Shown here piece by piece: positions 8,862 to 16,042 of a stretch of DNA of 56,282 bases; within the stretch, counting starts at the first letter, position 1; the number at the start of each line of letters is the position of its first letter. A program made the position numbers and the translations under genes. This stretch comes from an uncultured Treponema sp. (GTDB lineage: Bacteria; Spirochaetota; Spirochaetia; Treponematales; Treponemataceae), in the NCBI GenBank assembly GCA_946186185.1, contig CAMHMJ010000020.1, positions 1 to 56,282 on the forward strand, in the 5' to 3' direction. The notes beneath the pieces were generated by a model. That model did not search any database, was not told the DNA's origin, and worked only from the letters and a program-made list of their open reading frames with translations.

Positions 8862-10250
8862 ATGAAAACGATAAAAATACCTGAAATCTTAAAAGAGTTT
8901 AACAGCTGTTTTGAAAAAAACGGCTTTAAGGCATACCTTGTTGGCGGCGCAGTCCGTGACATGATAATGGGAAAAGAAGTTCACGACTGGGATGTTACGA
9001 CGGATGCAAGACCGGAAGATGTACAGAGATTTTTTAAGAAGGTTATTCCAACTGGCATTCAGCACGGAACCGTAACCGTTCATTTTATGAAAAAGGAAAT
9101 CGAAGTTACAACCTTTCGGACTGAAGGCACATATACTGACGGACGGCACCCTGACAGCGTAAGCTTTACCTCCGACCTTACGGAAGATTTGAGCCGCCGG
9201 GATTTTACCATGAACGCAATTGCCGCATCCCTTAAGGACGGAAAAATCGAAGATCCTTTTGATGGGCAGAAAGATATCCAGGACAAAATCATCAGGACAG
9301 TTGGAAATCCCCGGGAACGCTTTATGGAAGACGGCTTACGGCCGGTTCGGGCAATAAGATTTTCTGCAAAGCTGGGATTTAGTATAGAAAAAGATACATA
9401 TTCAGCAATTTTCGAAGAAGAAATATTAAAAAAAATCGCTTCTGTTTCTCTGGAACGCTTTCGTGACGAGCTTGAAAAAATTCTTGCCTCACGGGAACCT
9501 TCCGGGGCATTCAAAAAAATGGAAGAAACCGGCATCTTAAATATCTTTATGCCGGAACTTATTCCGGGAAGAAACTGCATTCAGGGAGACGAACGGGGAT
9601 TTCACGAATTTGATGTACTGGATCACCTTTTTTATTCCTGCGACGGTGCACCTTCCACAAAAGAAAATGTACGCCTCGCAGCACTGCTTCACGATATCGG
9701 AAAACCCTCTGTAAAAAAAATAAAGGACGGAAACATCACTTTTTACAATCACGAGAAAGTTTCATCCGAAATTGCAAAAAAAATGCTCTTTCGCTTAAAG
9801 TTTCCGAATGTGGTCATCAATAATGTATGCCATCTGATAGAGAATCACATGTTCTACTACCAGAGCGAATGGACGGATGCAGCAGTCCGCCGCTTTCTGG
9901 TCCGGGTGGGATACGAAAATCTGGAGGACCTTTTTGACCTCAGACTGGCCGATGTCTATGGAATGCACAGAATAAAAGTCCGGCTTACGGATTCTGCACT
10001 GGTGAATAACCTGATTGAATTACGGGAAAGAATTGAAATTCTCCATAATAAAAACGATGCCCTTTCAATGAAGGATTTAAAATTAAATGGAGAAAAACTG
10101 AAGGCTTTAGGAATTCCTGCCGGCAGGGACATGGGCTTTATTCTGAAAAATCTTATGGAATGCGTTTTAGACGATCCGGAGCAAAACACGGAAGAAAAGC
10201 TTTCTGAAATTGCACTGAATTTATACAGAGAAATGCATAAACTTCAATAA
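8862..10250 (+). CDS. cca: CCA tRNA nucleotidyltransferase with HD domain
   Basis: This enzyme adds or repairs the 3' CCA of tRNAs from CTP and ATP without a template. The class II nucleotidyltransferase head has YLVGGAVRDMIMG (residues about 25-37), HDWDVTTDARPE with the catalytic DxD, and LSRRDFTMNAIA. The neck has GLRPVRAIRFSAKLGF. A C-terminal HD domain (LAALLHDIGKPSVK, about residue 270) implies phosphohydrolase activity. Length 462 aa fits HD-containing bacterial members. A poly(A) polymerase role is the alternative, but the two tRNA genes in this window do not encode CCA, which supports the CCA-adding assignment. The ribosome site is GGCGGAG. Confidence 0.9.
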   Translation: MKTIKIPEILKEFNSCFEKNGFKAYLVGGAVRDMIMGKEVHDWDVTTDARPEDVQRFFKKVIPTGIQHGTVTVHFMKKEIEVTTFRTEGTYTDGRHPDSVSFTSDLTEDLSRRDFTMNAIAASLKDGKIEDPFDGQKDIQDKIIRTVGNPRERFMEDGLRPVRAIRFSAKLGFSIEKDTYSAIFEEEILKKIASVSLERFRDELEKILASREPSGAFKKMEETGILNIFMPELIPGRNCIQGDERGFHEFDVLDHLFYSCDGAPSTKENVRLAALLHDIGKPSVKKIKDGNITFYNHEKVSSEIAKKMLFRLKFPNVVINNVCHLIENHMFYYQSEWTDAAVRRFLVRVGYENLEDLFDLRLADVYGMHRIKVRLTDSALVNNLIELRERIEILHNKNDALSMKDLKLNGEKLKALGIPAGRDMGFILKNLMECVLDDPEQNTEEKLSEIALNLYREMHKLQ

Positions 10251-10256
10251 AAACTG

Positions 10257-10285
10257 TTTCCTAAAGAAGAAAAATAAAGTATAAT
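10257..10285 (+). promoter_or_regulatory. Putative promoter upstream of the dehydrogenase
   Basis: TTTCCT (10257-10262), 17 bp, TATAAT (10280-10285). This gives a leader of about 60 nt before the ATG at 10354, which has AAGGAG 8 nt upstream. Confidence 0.45.
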
Positions 10286-10353
10286 GTTTTTTATGGTTTT
10301 TAGCGTTTTGCTTAAACGTATTAATTCAAGGTAGGATTTAAGGAGACACCTAT

Positions 10354-11295
10354 ATGGCTAAAAAAATTACAATTATCGGCGCAGGACAGGTTGGTTCAAC
10401 AATTGCATTTGCGCTCACATTAAAACAGCTTGCTTCAGAAATTGTTCTTATTGACATTGCAAAAGACAGAGCAATGGGAGAAGCAATGGATATCAGACAG
10501 GGAACACCGTTTATCGGACCGGTTTCCATTCATGAAGGAGATTATGAAGACGCAAAAGACTCTGATATCGTTGTTCTTACTTCCGGAGTTGCAAGAAAGC
10601 CGGGTCAGTCTCGCCTGGAACTTGCTCAGACAAACGTTGATATTACAAAGTCAATCATTCCACAGATTACAAAGGTTGCTCCAAACGCACTTTATGTTAT
10701 TGTTGCAAACCCTGTAGATATTCTTACATACCAGTTCGTAAAGACTTCTGGAATTCCTGCAAACCACATTCTTGGAACAGGTACAATGCTGGATACAGCC
10801 CGCTTCCGTGCCCGCATCGCAGAAACTTACATGATCGGACAGGAAAACGTACACGGTTATGTATTCGGCGAACACGGTGATTCTTCATTCATTCCGTGGT
10901 CACTTGCAAATGTAGGTTCAATTCCTGTTGAACAGTACGCTGCTTCTTACGAAAACGGAAAGCTTCCGAATTTCAACAAGGATGATGTTGAGGATTACGT
11001 AAGAAAATCAGGCGGAATCATTATTGCCGCTAAAAAATGCACAAACTACGCTATCGGTGTAACAACTGCTACACTCTGTGAAGCACTCACCTTCAAGACA
11101 GGAACTCTCCTTACCCTTTCTTCTCTTCTTACAGGAGAATACGGAATCAGCGATGTTTGTCTTTCAATTCCTTCAGTTGTTTCTGCAAACGGTCTGATGA
11201 GCAAGCTTATCGCTCCTCTAACAGATTCAGAAATGGCTTCCCTGAAGCACAGTGCAGACTGCCTGAAAGAAGTTATCAAACAGATTAATTTCTAA
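10354..11295 (+). CDS. NAD-dependent malate/L-lactate dehydrogenase family protein, probably malate dehydrogenase
   Basis: This is a 313-aa LDH/MDH-fold oxidoreductase. The Rossmann loop is IIGAGQVGST (residues 7-16). Asp34 at the end of beta-2 (VLIDI) points to NAD rather than NADP. The substrate arginine lies in LDTARFRARI and the catalytic histidine in VFGEHGDSSF. The specificity loop reads TSGVARKPGQSR. LDHs usually have Gln at the position before KPG, while MDHs have Arg, and here it is Arg81. The next gene is fumarase, which consumes malate, so malate is the likelier substrate. Automated annotation may well call it L-lactate dehydrogenase from overall similarity. Expression is probably strong (good SD, abundant-gene codon use). 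Confidence 0.8.
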   Translation: MAKKITIIGAGQVGSTIAFALTLKQLASEIVLIDIAKDRAMGEAMDIRQGTPFIGPVSIHEGDYEDAKDSDIVVLTSGVARKPGQSRLELAQTNVDITKSIIPQITKVAPNALYVIVANPVDILTYQFVKTSGIPANHILGTGTMLDTARFRARIAETYMIGQENVHGYVFGEHGDSSFIPWSLANVGSIPVEQYAASYENGKLPNFNKDDVEDYVRKSGGIIIAAKKCTNYAIGVTTATLCEALTFKTGTLLTLSSLLTGEYGISDVCLSIPSVVSANGLMSKLIAPLTDSEMASLKHSADCLKEVIKQINF

Positions 11296-11300
11296 ACTAT

Positions 11301-11327
11301 AAGGCCGCCCAAAAGCGGCCTTTCTTA
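11301..11327 (+). terminator. Hairpin terminator or attenuator between dehydrogenase and fumarase
   Basis: AAGGCCGC-CCAAAA-GCGGCCTT followed by TCTT forms an 8-bp GC-rich stem 6 nt after the stop. The T tract is short, so partial read-through into fumC is plausible. Confidence 0.6.
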
Positions 11328-11351
11328 ATATTTCACATAAGGAAAAATCAA

Positions 11352-12752
11352 ATGGAATACAAAATTGAACATGACTCAATGGGTGAAGTAAAAGTTCCTG
11401 CAGATAAATACTGGGGTGCTCAGACAGAACGAAGTCACGAAAACTTTGAAATCGGCGTTGGAATTGAAACAATGCCTCGTGAAATTACAAAGGCTTTCGG
11501 TTACCTTAAAAAGGCTGCTGCAATGGCAAACAATGCCCTTAAACCGGAAAAAATGACTGACGAAAAGCTTAAGGCTATCAGCCAGGCTTGTGACGAAGTA
11601 ATTTCTGGAAGCCTGAACGACCACTTCCCTCTGGTTGTATGGCAGACAGGTTCCGGAACACAGAGCAACATGAATGCAAACGAGGTTATCGCAAACCGAG
11701 CAAACGAAATTGCAGGCAAAAAACTCTGTCATCCAAACGACGACATCAACATGAGTCAGTCTTCAAACGACACATTCCCGACAGCCCTTCACATCTCTGC
11801 TGTTTCTGTAATTGAAGACAAGCTCTTCCCTGCAATCGATACACTTGTTGCAACCTTCAAAAAACTTGAAAAAGAAAATGAAGGAATCGTAAAGTCTGGC
11901 CGTACACACCTTCAGGATGCTGTTCCGATTTCTTTTGATCAGGAAATTTCAGGATGGCGCACTTCTCTGGAACGAGACCGCGAAATGCTTGCTTCTAGCC
12001 TTCCATATTTGAAGCAGCTTGCCCTCGGCGGAACTGCCGTTGGAACAGGTCTTAACGCTCCAAAGGGCTTTGATTCAAAGGTTGCTGAATGCGTTTCAAA
12101 GCTTACTGGAAAAGACTTTATTACAGCTCCAAATAAATTCCACGCCCTTACTTCTAAGGACGAACTTGTATTTGCCCACGGAGCAATCAAGGCTCTTGCA
12201 GCAGATATGATGAAGATTGCCAACGACGTACGCTGGCTTGCATCCGGTCCCCGTGACGGTCTTGGAGAAATCCACATCCCTGAAAACGAACCGGGTTCTT
12301 CAATCATGCCGGGAAAAGTAAACCCAACTCAGTGTGAAGCCGTTACAATGGTTGCCGTTCAGGTAATGGGTAACGACGCTGCAGTAAGCTTTGCCGCAAG
12401 CCAGGGTAACTTTGAATTGAACGTATTCATGCCTGTAATTGCATATAACTTCATTCAGTCTGCACGCCTTCTGGCAGAAGCAATGCTTTCTTTCAACAAA
12501 AACTGTGCAGTCGGAATTAAAGCAAATAAAGAAAAGATGCACCATAACCTTTACAATTCATTGATGCTCGTAACAGCCTTGAATCCATATATCGGTTATG
12601 AAAACGCTGCTAAGACCGCTCACAAAGCTTTCGATGAAAACATCTCATTGAAAGACGCCTGCGTAGGATTAGGCTTCCTCACCGCTGAAAAGTTTGATGA
12701 AGTCTTCAAGCCGGAAGCTATGGCCTATCCACAAGGTGAGAGAGCTCGCTAG
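11352..12752 (+). CDS. fumC: Class II fumarate hydratase
   Basis: Fumarase interconverts fumarate and malate without an iron-sulfur cluster. The protein is 466 aa, typical for the family. Visible motifs are WQTGSGTQSNMNANEV (about residues 97-112), NMSQSSNDTFPTALH, GRTHLQDAVP, and the superfamily signature GSSIMPGKVNPTQCEAV at about residue 317. The start ATG at 11352 follows ATAAGGAAAAATCAA. Together with the preceding dehydrogenase it forms the reductive oxaloacetate-malate-fumarate branch. The last codons and the stop lie inside a perfect 20-bp palindrome, so the C-terminal GERAR may reflect an inserted repeat rather than family sequence. Confidence 0.97.
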   Translation: MEYKIEHDSMGEVKVPADKYWGAQTERSHENFEIGVGIETMPREITKAFGYLKKAAAMANNALKPEKMTDEKLKAISQACDEVISGSLNDHFPLVVWQTGSGTQSNMNANEVIANRANEIAGKKLCHPNDDINMSQSSNDTFPTALHISAVSVIEDKLFPAIDTLVATFKKLEKENEGIVKSGRTHLQDAVPISFDQEISGWRTSLERDREMLASSLPYLKQLALGGTAVGTGLNAPKGFDSKVAECVSKLTGKDFITAPNKFHALTSKDELVFAHGAIKALAADMMKIANDVRWLASGPRDGLGEIHIPENEPGSSIMPGKVNPTQCEAVTMVAVQVMGNDAAVSFAASQGNFELNVFMPVIAYNFIQSARLLAEAMLSFNKNCAVGIKANKEKMHHNLYNSLMLVTALNPYIGYENAAKTAHKAFDENISLKDACVGLGFLTAEKFDEVFKPEAMAYPQGERAR

Positions 12753-12760
12753 CGAGCTCT
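12741..12760 (+). repeat. Perfect 20-bp palindrome across the fumC stop codon
   Basis: The sequence AGAGCTCGCTAGCGAGCTCT equals its own reverse complement. The fumC TAG stop occupies 12750-12752, at its centre. It could fold as a hairpin at the end of the message or form a DNA cruciform. Confidence 0.85.
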
Positions 12761-12777
12761 GATAAATAGCAGACCGT

Positions 12778-12803
12778 TAAAAAAAATGCGAAAGCATTTT
12801 TTA
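12778..12803 (+). terminator. Rho-independent terminator after fumC
   Basis: AAAAAATGC-GAAA-GCATTTTTT is a stable GNRA-tetraloop hairpin with its own T tract. The symmetric A and T runs mean it can work on both strands. Confidence 0.8.
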
Positions 12804-12836
12804 GGTCTACAATGTTCAGATAAGTAGACTTAATTT

Positions 12837-12933
12837 CGAGTTTGTAAATGTAATACAAAATTGGCGGGAGCATGCGGTTTTGACCCGCCGGACGAGACCG
12901 GTAGCCAATTTTGAAGTAGAATTTATTAAACTC
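12837..12933. repeat. Inverted-repeat element carrying the AAAATTGGCG dispersed motif (type A)
   Basis: Arms at 12838-12865 and 12904-12933 pair imperfectly. The inner CAAAATTGGC/GCCAATTTTG and outer GAGTTT/AAACTC are exact. Inside, GGCGGG (12863-12868) can pair with CCCGCC (12884-12889). The left 34 nt (12837-12870) recur at 56119-56152 with 29 of 34 positions identical. No ORF fits the element. The remaining bases of 12753-13048 hold only hairpins. Confidence 0.7.
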
Positions 12934-12960
12934 AAGCTTAAGGCTAAATACTTATTCAAG

Positions 12961-13005
12961 CACCTTCAACTTCTTCTTAAACGAGGGATTGAAGGTGTTT
13001 TTTTA
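12961..13005 (+). terminator. Rho-independent terminator before the binding-protein gene
   Basis: CACCTTCAA (12961-12969) pairs with TTGAAGGTG (12989-12997), followed by TTTTTTT. A TTG inside the stem would extend the next ORF upstream, but it lies in the terminator and is not a real start. Confidence 0.75.
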
Positions 13006-13013
13006 TAATTTTC

Positions 13014-13041
13014 TTGAAAAATTCAATTTTTACTATAAAAT
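13014..13041 (+). promoter_or_regulatory. Promoter of the binding-protein/diguanylate cyclase pair, near-leaderless
   Basis: TTGAAA (13014-13019), 16 bp, TAAAAT (13036-13041). The ATG lies 7 nt further on and no Shine-Dalgarno sequence precedes it. Confidence 0.45.
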
Positions 13042-13048
13042 TGATAGT

Positions 13049-14020
13049 ATGAGAAATTTTGTTAAAATAATTTTATTAAGTATATATCTTTCTCTATGTT
13101 TTTGTTCCTGCACAAAAGAGAAAAAAATAGTTAATCAGAAAACTGTCCGCATTGGAATTCAACCCTCTGCAGCTTTTATTCCACTTTATATAGCAAGATA
13201 CACAGGATTAATCGAAACCGCATTAAAAGATGATAAAATAACCGTTATCTGGCAGGATTTTGAATCAGGTCCGCCTATGAATGAATCCCTCTCTGCTGAC
13301 ATGACAGATATCGGAGTAATCGGAGACGTTCCGACGGTAACTGCTCTTTCAAACACAAATTCAACCTCAATGAAAATGGTAGGTGTTCCGGCACGGGGTT
13401 CAAACGCCTATGCCATGCTTTCCCTGAAAAACAACGACACATTCAACAGTTCAAAAGATATGAAAGGTAAAAAAATTGCAACGGTTTTCGGTTCTACAGG
13501 ACACAATTTTACTACAAAACTTCTTGCAAAAAACTCCCTGACCTTTAATGACATTGATTTTTTAAGCATTTCCGCATCAGATGCAGAAGCGGCCCTTGTT
13601 ACGGGGCTTGCAGATGCTGTTGTAATCTGGGAACCGAATATCACCCGCTTAATTGACAAAAACATTGCAAAAATCATTGCCTATGGAGATGAAACGGGTC
13701 TAAAGGGAACAAACGCTTTCGTTGTCCGGGAAGAATATCTTCTGGAAAACAAACCGGTTATTCAGACAATCCTCAGCGAATATCAGAAAGCCGCTTCCAT
13801 GCTTGATGAACTTGACGAGGAAACCATTGAAAAAGTTTCACTTGCATTAAAAATCACCAGGGAACAGCTTTTCAAGATATCTAAAATCTACAATTTTAAT
13901 GTAAATATTACACAGGAAGACGAAGAAGCTTTACAGGACACCATAAGCTTTCTTGTTACTATAGGAAATTTGACGACCCCATATCCGATTCAGGCAAAAA
14001 CTGTAAAAGATATGTTTTAA
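13049..14020 (+). CDS. ABC-type substrate-binding lipoprotein, NitT/TauT (NMT1-like) family
   Basis: This is a periplasmic-binding-fold lipoprotein of the nitrate/sulfonate/taurine/thiamine-precursor type. From ATG 13049 the protein is 323 aa with a lipoprotein signal (MRNFVKIILLSIYLSLCFCSC, acylation expected at a Cys near residue 20). Family features are VRIGIQPSAAFIPLYIAR, DIGVIGDVPTVTAL, MKGKKIATVFGSTGHNF and ALVTGLADAVVIWEPN. I reject the in-frame TTG 60 nt upstream because it sits in a terminator stem. No permease or ATPase gene is adjacent. The next gene, 24 nt downstream, is a sensor diguanylate cyclase, which suggests ligand sensing rather than, or in addition to, transport. The ligand is unknown. 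Confidence 0.82.
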   Translation: MRNFVKIILLSIYLSLCFCSCTKEKKIVNQKTVRIGIQPSAAFIPLYIARYTGLIETALKDDKITVIWQDFESGPPMNESLSADMTDIGVIGDVPTVTALSNTNSTSMKMVGVPARGSNAYAMLSLKNNDTFNSSKDMKGKKIATVFGSTGHNFTTKLLAKNSLTFNDIDFLSISASDAEAALVTGLADAVVIWEPNITRLIDKNIAKIIAYGDETGLKGTNAFVVREEYLLENKPVIQTILSEYQKAASMLDELDEETIEKVSLALKITREQLFKISKIYNFNVNITQEDEEALQDTISFLVTIGNLTTPYPIQAKTVKDMF

Positions 14021-14044
14021 TCAACGCTTAAAAAGGAAACGCTG

Positions 14045-15898
14045 ATGACATCAAAAAAGTTATTGAAAGATTCTCTACTGATAATCTCATTTATTTTCCT
14101 GCTCTTTTCGATTTTAACGACAATGTTTATTTTCAGAATCAGAATGGAAGGACTTTTAAATGAACGCTCCAGGGAAAATATCTCTGAAGTACAGAAACTT
14201 TACAGTGAAATGATTAAAAATAAGTTTTCTGATCAGTTTGCTCTTCTTGACGGGCAGTCAAAGTTTTTTGAAAACCTGGACATAAATAACCAGCAAAAAG
14301 TCCGGGAAACAATAATGCTTACAAAGGGAATCGGAGATTTTAAAAAGCTGGGATTAATCAGGGAAGACGGAACAGGAATAGACTGCAACGGAAAAAATCT
14401 TCCGGTTATAAAAAACAAAGAATATTTTCTTGCTGCTATGGCAAGCAAGGCTCAAAGCATTTCAAACAGAATTGAACTGGATGAAAATCTTGAACCAACC
14501 CTCACCCTTCTTTATCCGGTCAAAAATCAGAATTCTGTTTTTCTTTCAGGAACATTTTCATACAATGTTTTAAAGAAAATGGCGTCTTTTCCGATTTTTT
14601 CCGGAGAAAGCTATTTCTATATTGTGGCAAATAACGGAAACATAATTTTATGTAACAAGGATAAGAACAAACTTATATATAATGTAAACTTATACGATTA
14701 CATACTGAACAGCGGCTGTACTGACGGTCATCTGCTCAAAAAAATCAAGATTGACATTCTGAACAACAGAAGCGGACAGATTGAGCTGAATGGAACAGAA
14801 GGAAAAAAACTGATGATCTATTCTCCTCTGGATATAAACGACTGGTATATCATTTCGGTTGTTCCAAAAACCTATATTTACAATCAGCAGAGAAATATCA
14901 ATCTGCTTGTTTACATTCTTATAACAATAGTTTCCTTCATAATGGCGGTTTTTTCTTTCCTGATTTCAATTATCATAAGAAAAAACACCGCAATCAAAAA
15001 AGACAATGAACGACTGACCATCGCAAACAATCAGGCCCAGACATTGATTTTTGAATACGATCTGAATAAAAAAACAATTGATTTCTCCGGAGACACACAG
15101 TTCATGCTGGGAACGGATAAAAAACACCTGTATTCCGATTTTGTACGGGCAGAACTATTCAGAAGAGTTCATTCTGACGACAAGAACATCATAAATCACC
15201 TTGAAAATTCAATCAAAGACGAAACAAATACATTTTCTGCTGAATTCAGATATAAAACCTACTCAAATGATTTTATATGGGTACGGATGACCGGTTCTAC
15301 TGTAAAAGACGGAAACCAGAAAAAATTTATCGGAAGTATTTCTAACGTAAATGCTCAGATTCTTCATGAGCAGGAATTAAAAAATCTTGCAGAACGGGAT
15401 AAGCTTTCAAATCTGCTGAATAAAACTGCCATGGAGCATAAAATCAAAAAATATATTTCCTCAGAGGCCGGAAATAAGTTCTGCGTTCTCATTATTATAG
15501 ACCTGGACAATTTCAAGAGCATCAATGACAAGCTTGGTCATATGACCGGTGACATGGCGATTATCGATACCGCAAAGAAAATATCCCTCATATTCTCTGA
15601 AAAGGACTACCTGAGCCGTTTTGGCGGAGACGAATTCTGTATTCTGATGCGATTCAGCGAACGCTTCACAAAAGAGGAAGTCTATAAAATCCTTAAAGAG
15701 AAAGGTTCCAGTCTTTGTGCAATTCTGAAGGAAGATTATTTTAACGGTGATACTACAGTACAGGTTACGGCAAGTATTGGAATGGCTTTATATCCTGATA
15801 GCGGTACCTCTTATGAAGAATTATTTAAAACTGCCGATGAAGCCTTGTACAGTGTAAAGCAAAACGGCAAAGATAATTATAAAATCGCCGGATTCTAG
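14045..15898 (+). CDS. Membrane sensor diguanylate cyclase (Cache-PAS-GGDEF)
   Basis: The protein is predicted to make c-di-GMP from two GTP. A membrane helix at about residues 9-31 and another at about 285-310 (ILITIVSFIMAVFSFLISII) flank an extracytoplasmic double-Cache-like sensor (FLSGTFSYNVLKKM; MIYSPLDINDWYIISVVP). A PAS/PAC module follows at about 325-440 (LIFEYDLNKKTIDFSGD, FIWVRMTGSTVKDG). The C-terminal cyclase has RDKLSNLLNKTAME, IIDLDNFKSINDKLGH and RFGGDEF, with GGDEF at residues 527-531, all intact. The upstream RxxD inhibitory site is not present (SEKD instead), so product inhibition may be absent. SD AAAAGGA. It is probably co-transcribed with the binding protein. Confidence 0.92.
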   Translation: MTSKKLLKDSLLIISFIFLLFSILTTMFIFRIRMEGLLNERSRENISEVQKLYSEMIKNKFSDQFALLDGQSKFFENLDINNQQKVRETIMLTKGIGDFKKLGLIREDGTGIDCNGKNLPVIKNKEYFLAAMASKAQSISNRIELDENLEPTLTLLYPVKNQNSVFLSGTFSYNVLKKMASFPIFSGESYFYIVANNGNIILCNKDKNKLIYNVNLYDYILNSGCTDGHLLKKIKIDILNNRSGQIELNGTEGKKLMIYSPLDINDWYIISVVPKTYIYNQQRNINLLVYILITIVSFIMAVFSFLISIIIRKNTAIKKDNERLTIANNQAQTLIFEYDLNKKTIDFSGDTQFMLGTDKKHLYSDFVRAELFRRVHSDDKNIINHLENSIKDETNTFSAEFRYKTYSNDFIWVRMTGSTVKDGNQKKFIGSISNVNAQILHEQELKNLAERDKLSNLLNKTAMEHKIKKYISSEAGNKFCVLIIIDLDNFKSINDKLGHMTGDMAIIDTAKKISLIFSEKDYLSRFGGDEFCILMRFSERFTKEEVYKILKEKGSSLCAILKEDYFNGDTTVQVTASIGMALYPDSGTSYEELFKTADEALYSVKQNGKDNYKIAGF

Positions 15899-15967
15899 CT
15901 TCAGAGTTCTGAGCCGTCTTTTATTCTGACATTCCGGATATTCTTCAAAACTGTTTACTCAACTCGA

Positions 15968-15997
15968 TTGACACGCATATTTTAAGAAAGGTATAAT
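15968..15997 (+). promoter_or_regulatory. Strong sigma-70 promoter for the AspT-like transporter
   Basis: A perfect TTGACA (15968-15973), 18 bp, then a perfect TATAAT (15992-15997), with a leader of about 38 nt carrying GAGG before ATG 16043. Confidence 0.75.
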
Positions 15998-16042
15998 AAT
16001 CTGCTTTTTAAATTCTCTTTTTTATAAATCGAGGTAAACGAA

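Noticed and set aside
9080..9580. 166-codon antisense ORF in cca
   Set aside because: It is a reverse-frame shadow of a strongly conserved gene, without start signals.
12989..13048. In-frame TTG extending the binding-protein ORF upstream
   Set aside because: The TTG lies in the right arm of the 12961-13005 terminator stem, and the extra 20 residues spoil a clean lipoprotein signal that begins at ATG 13049.
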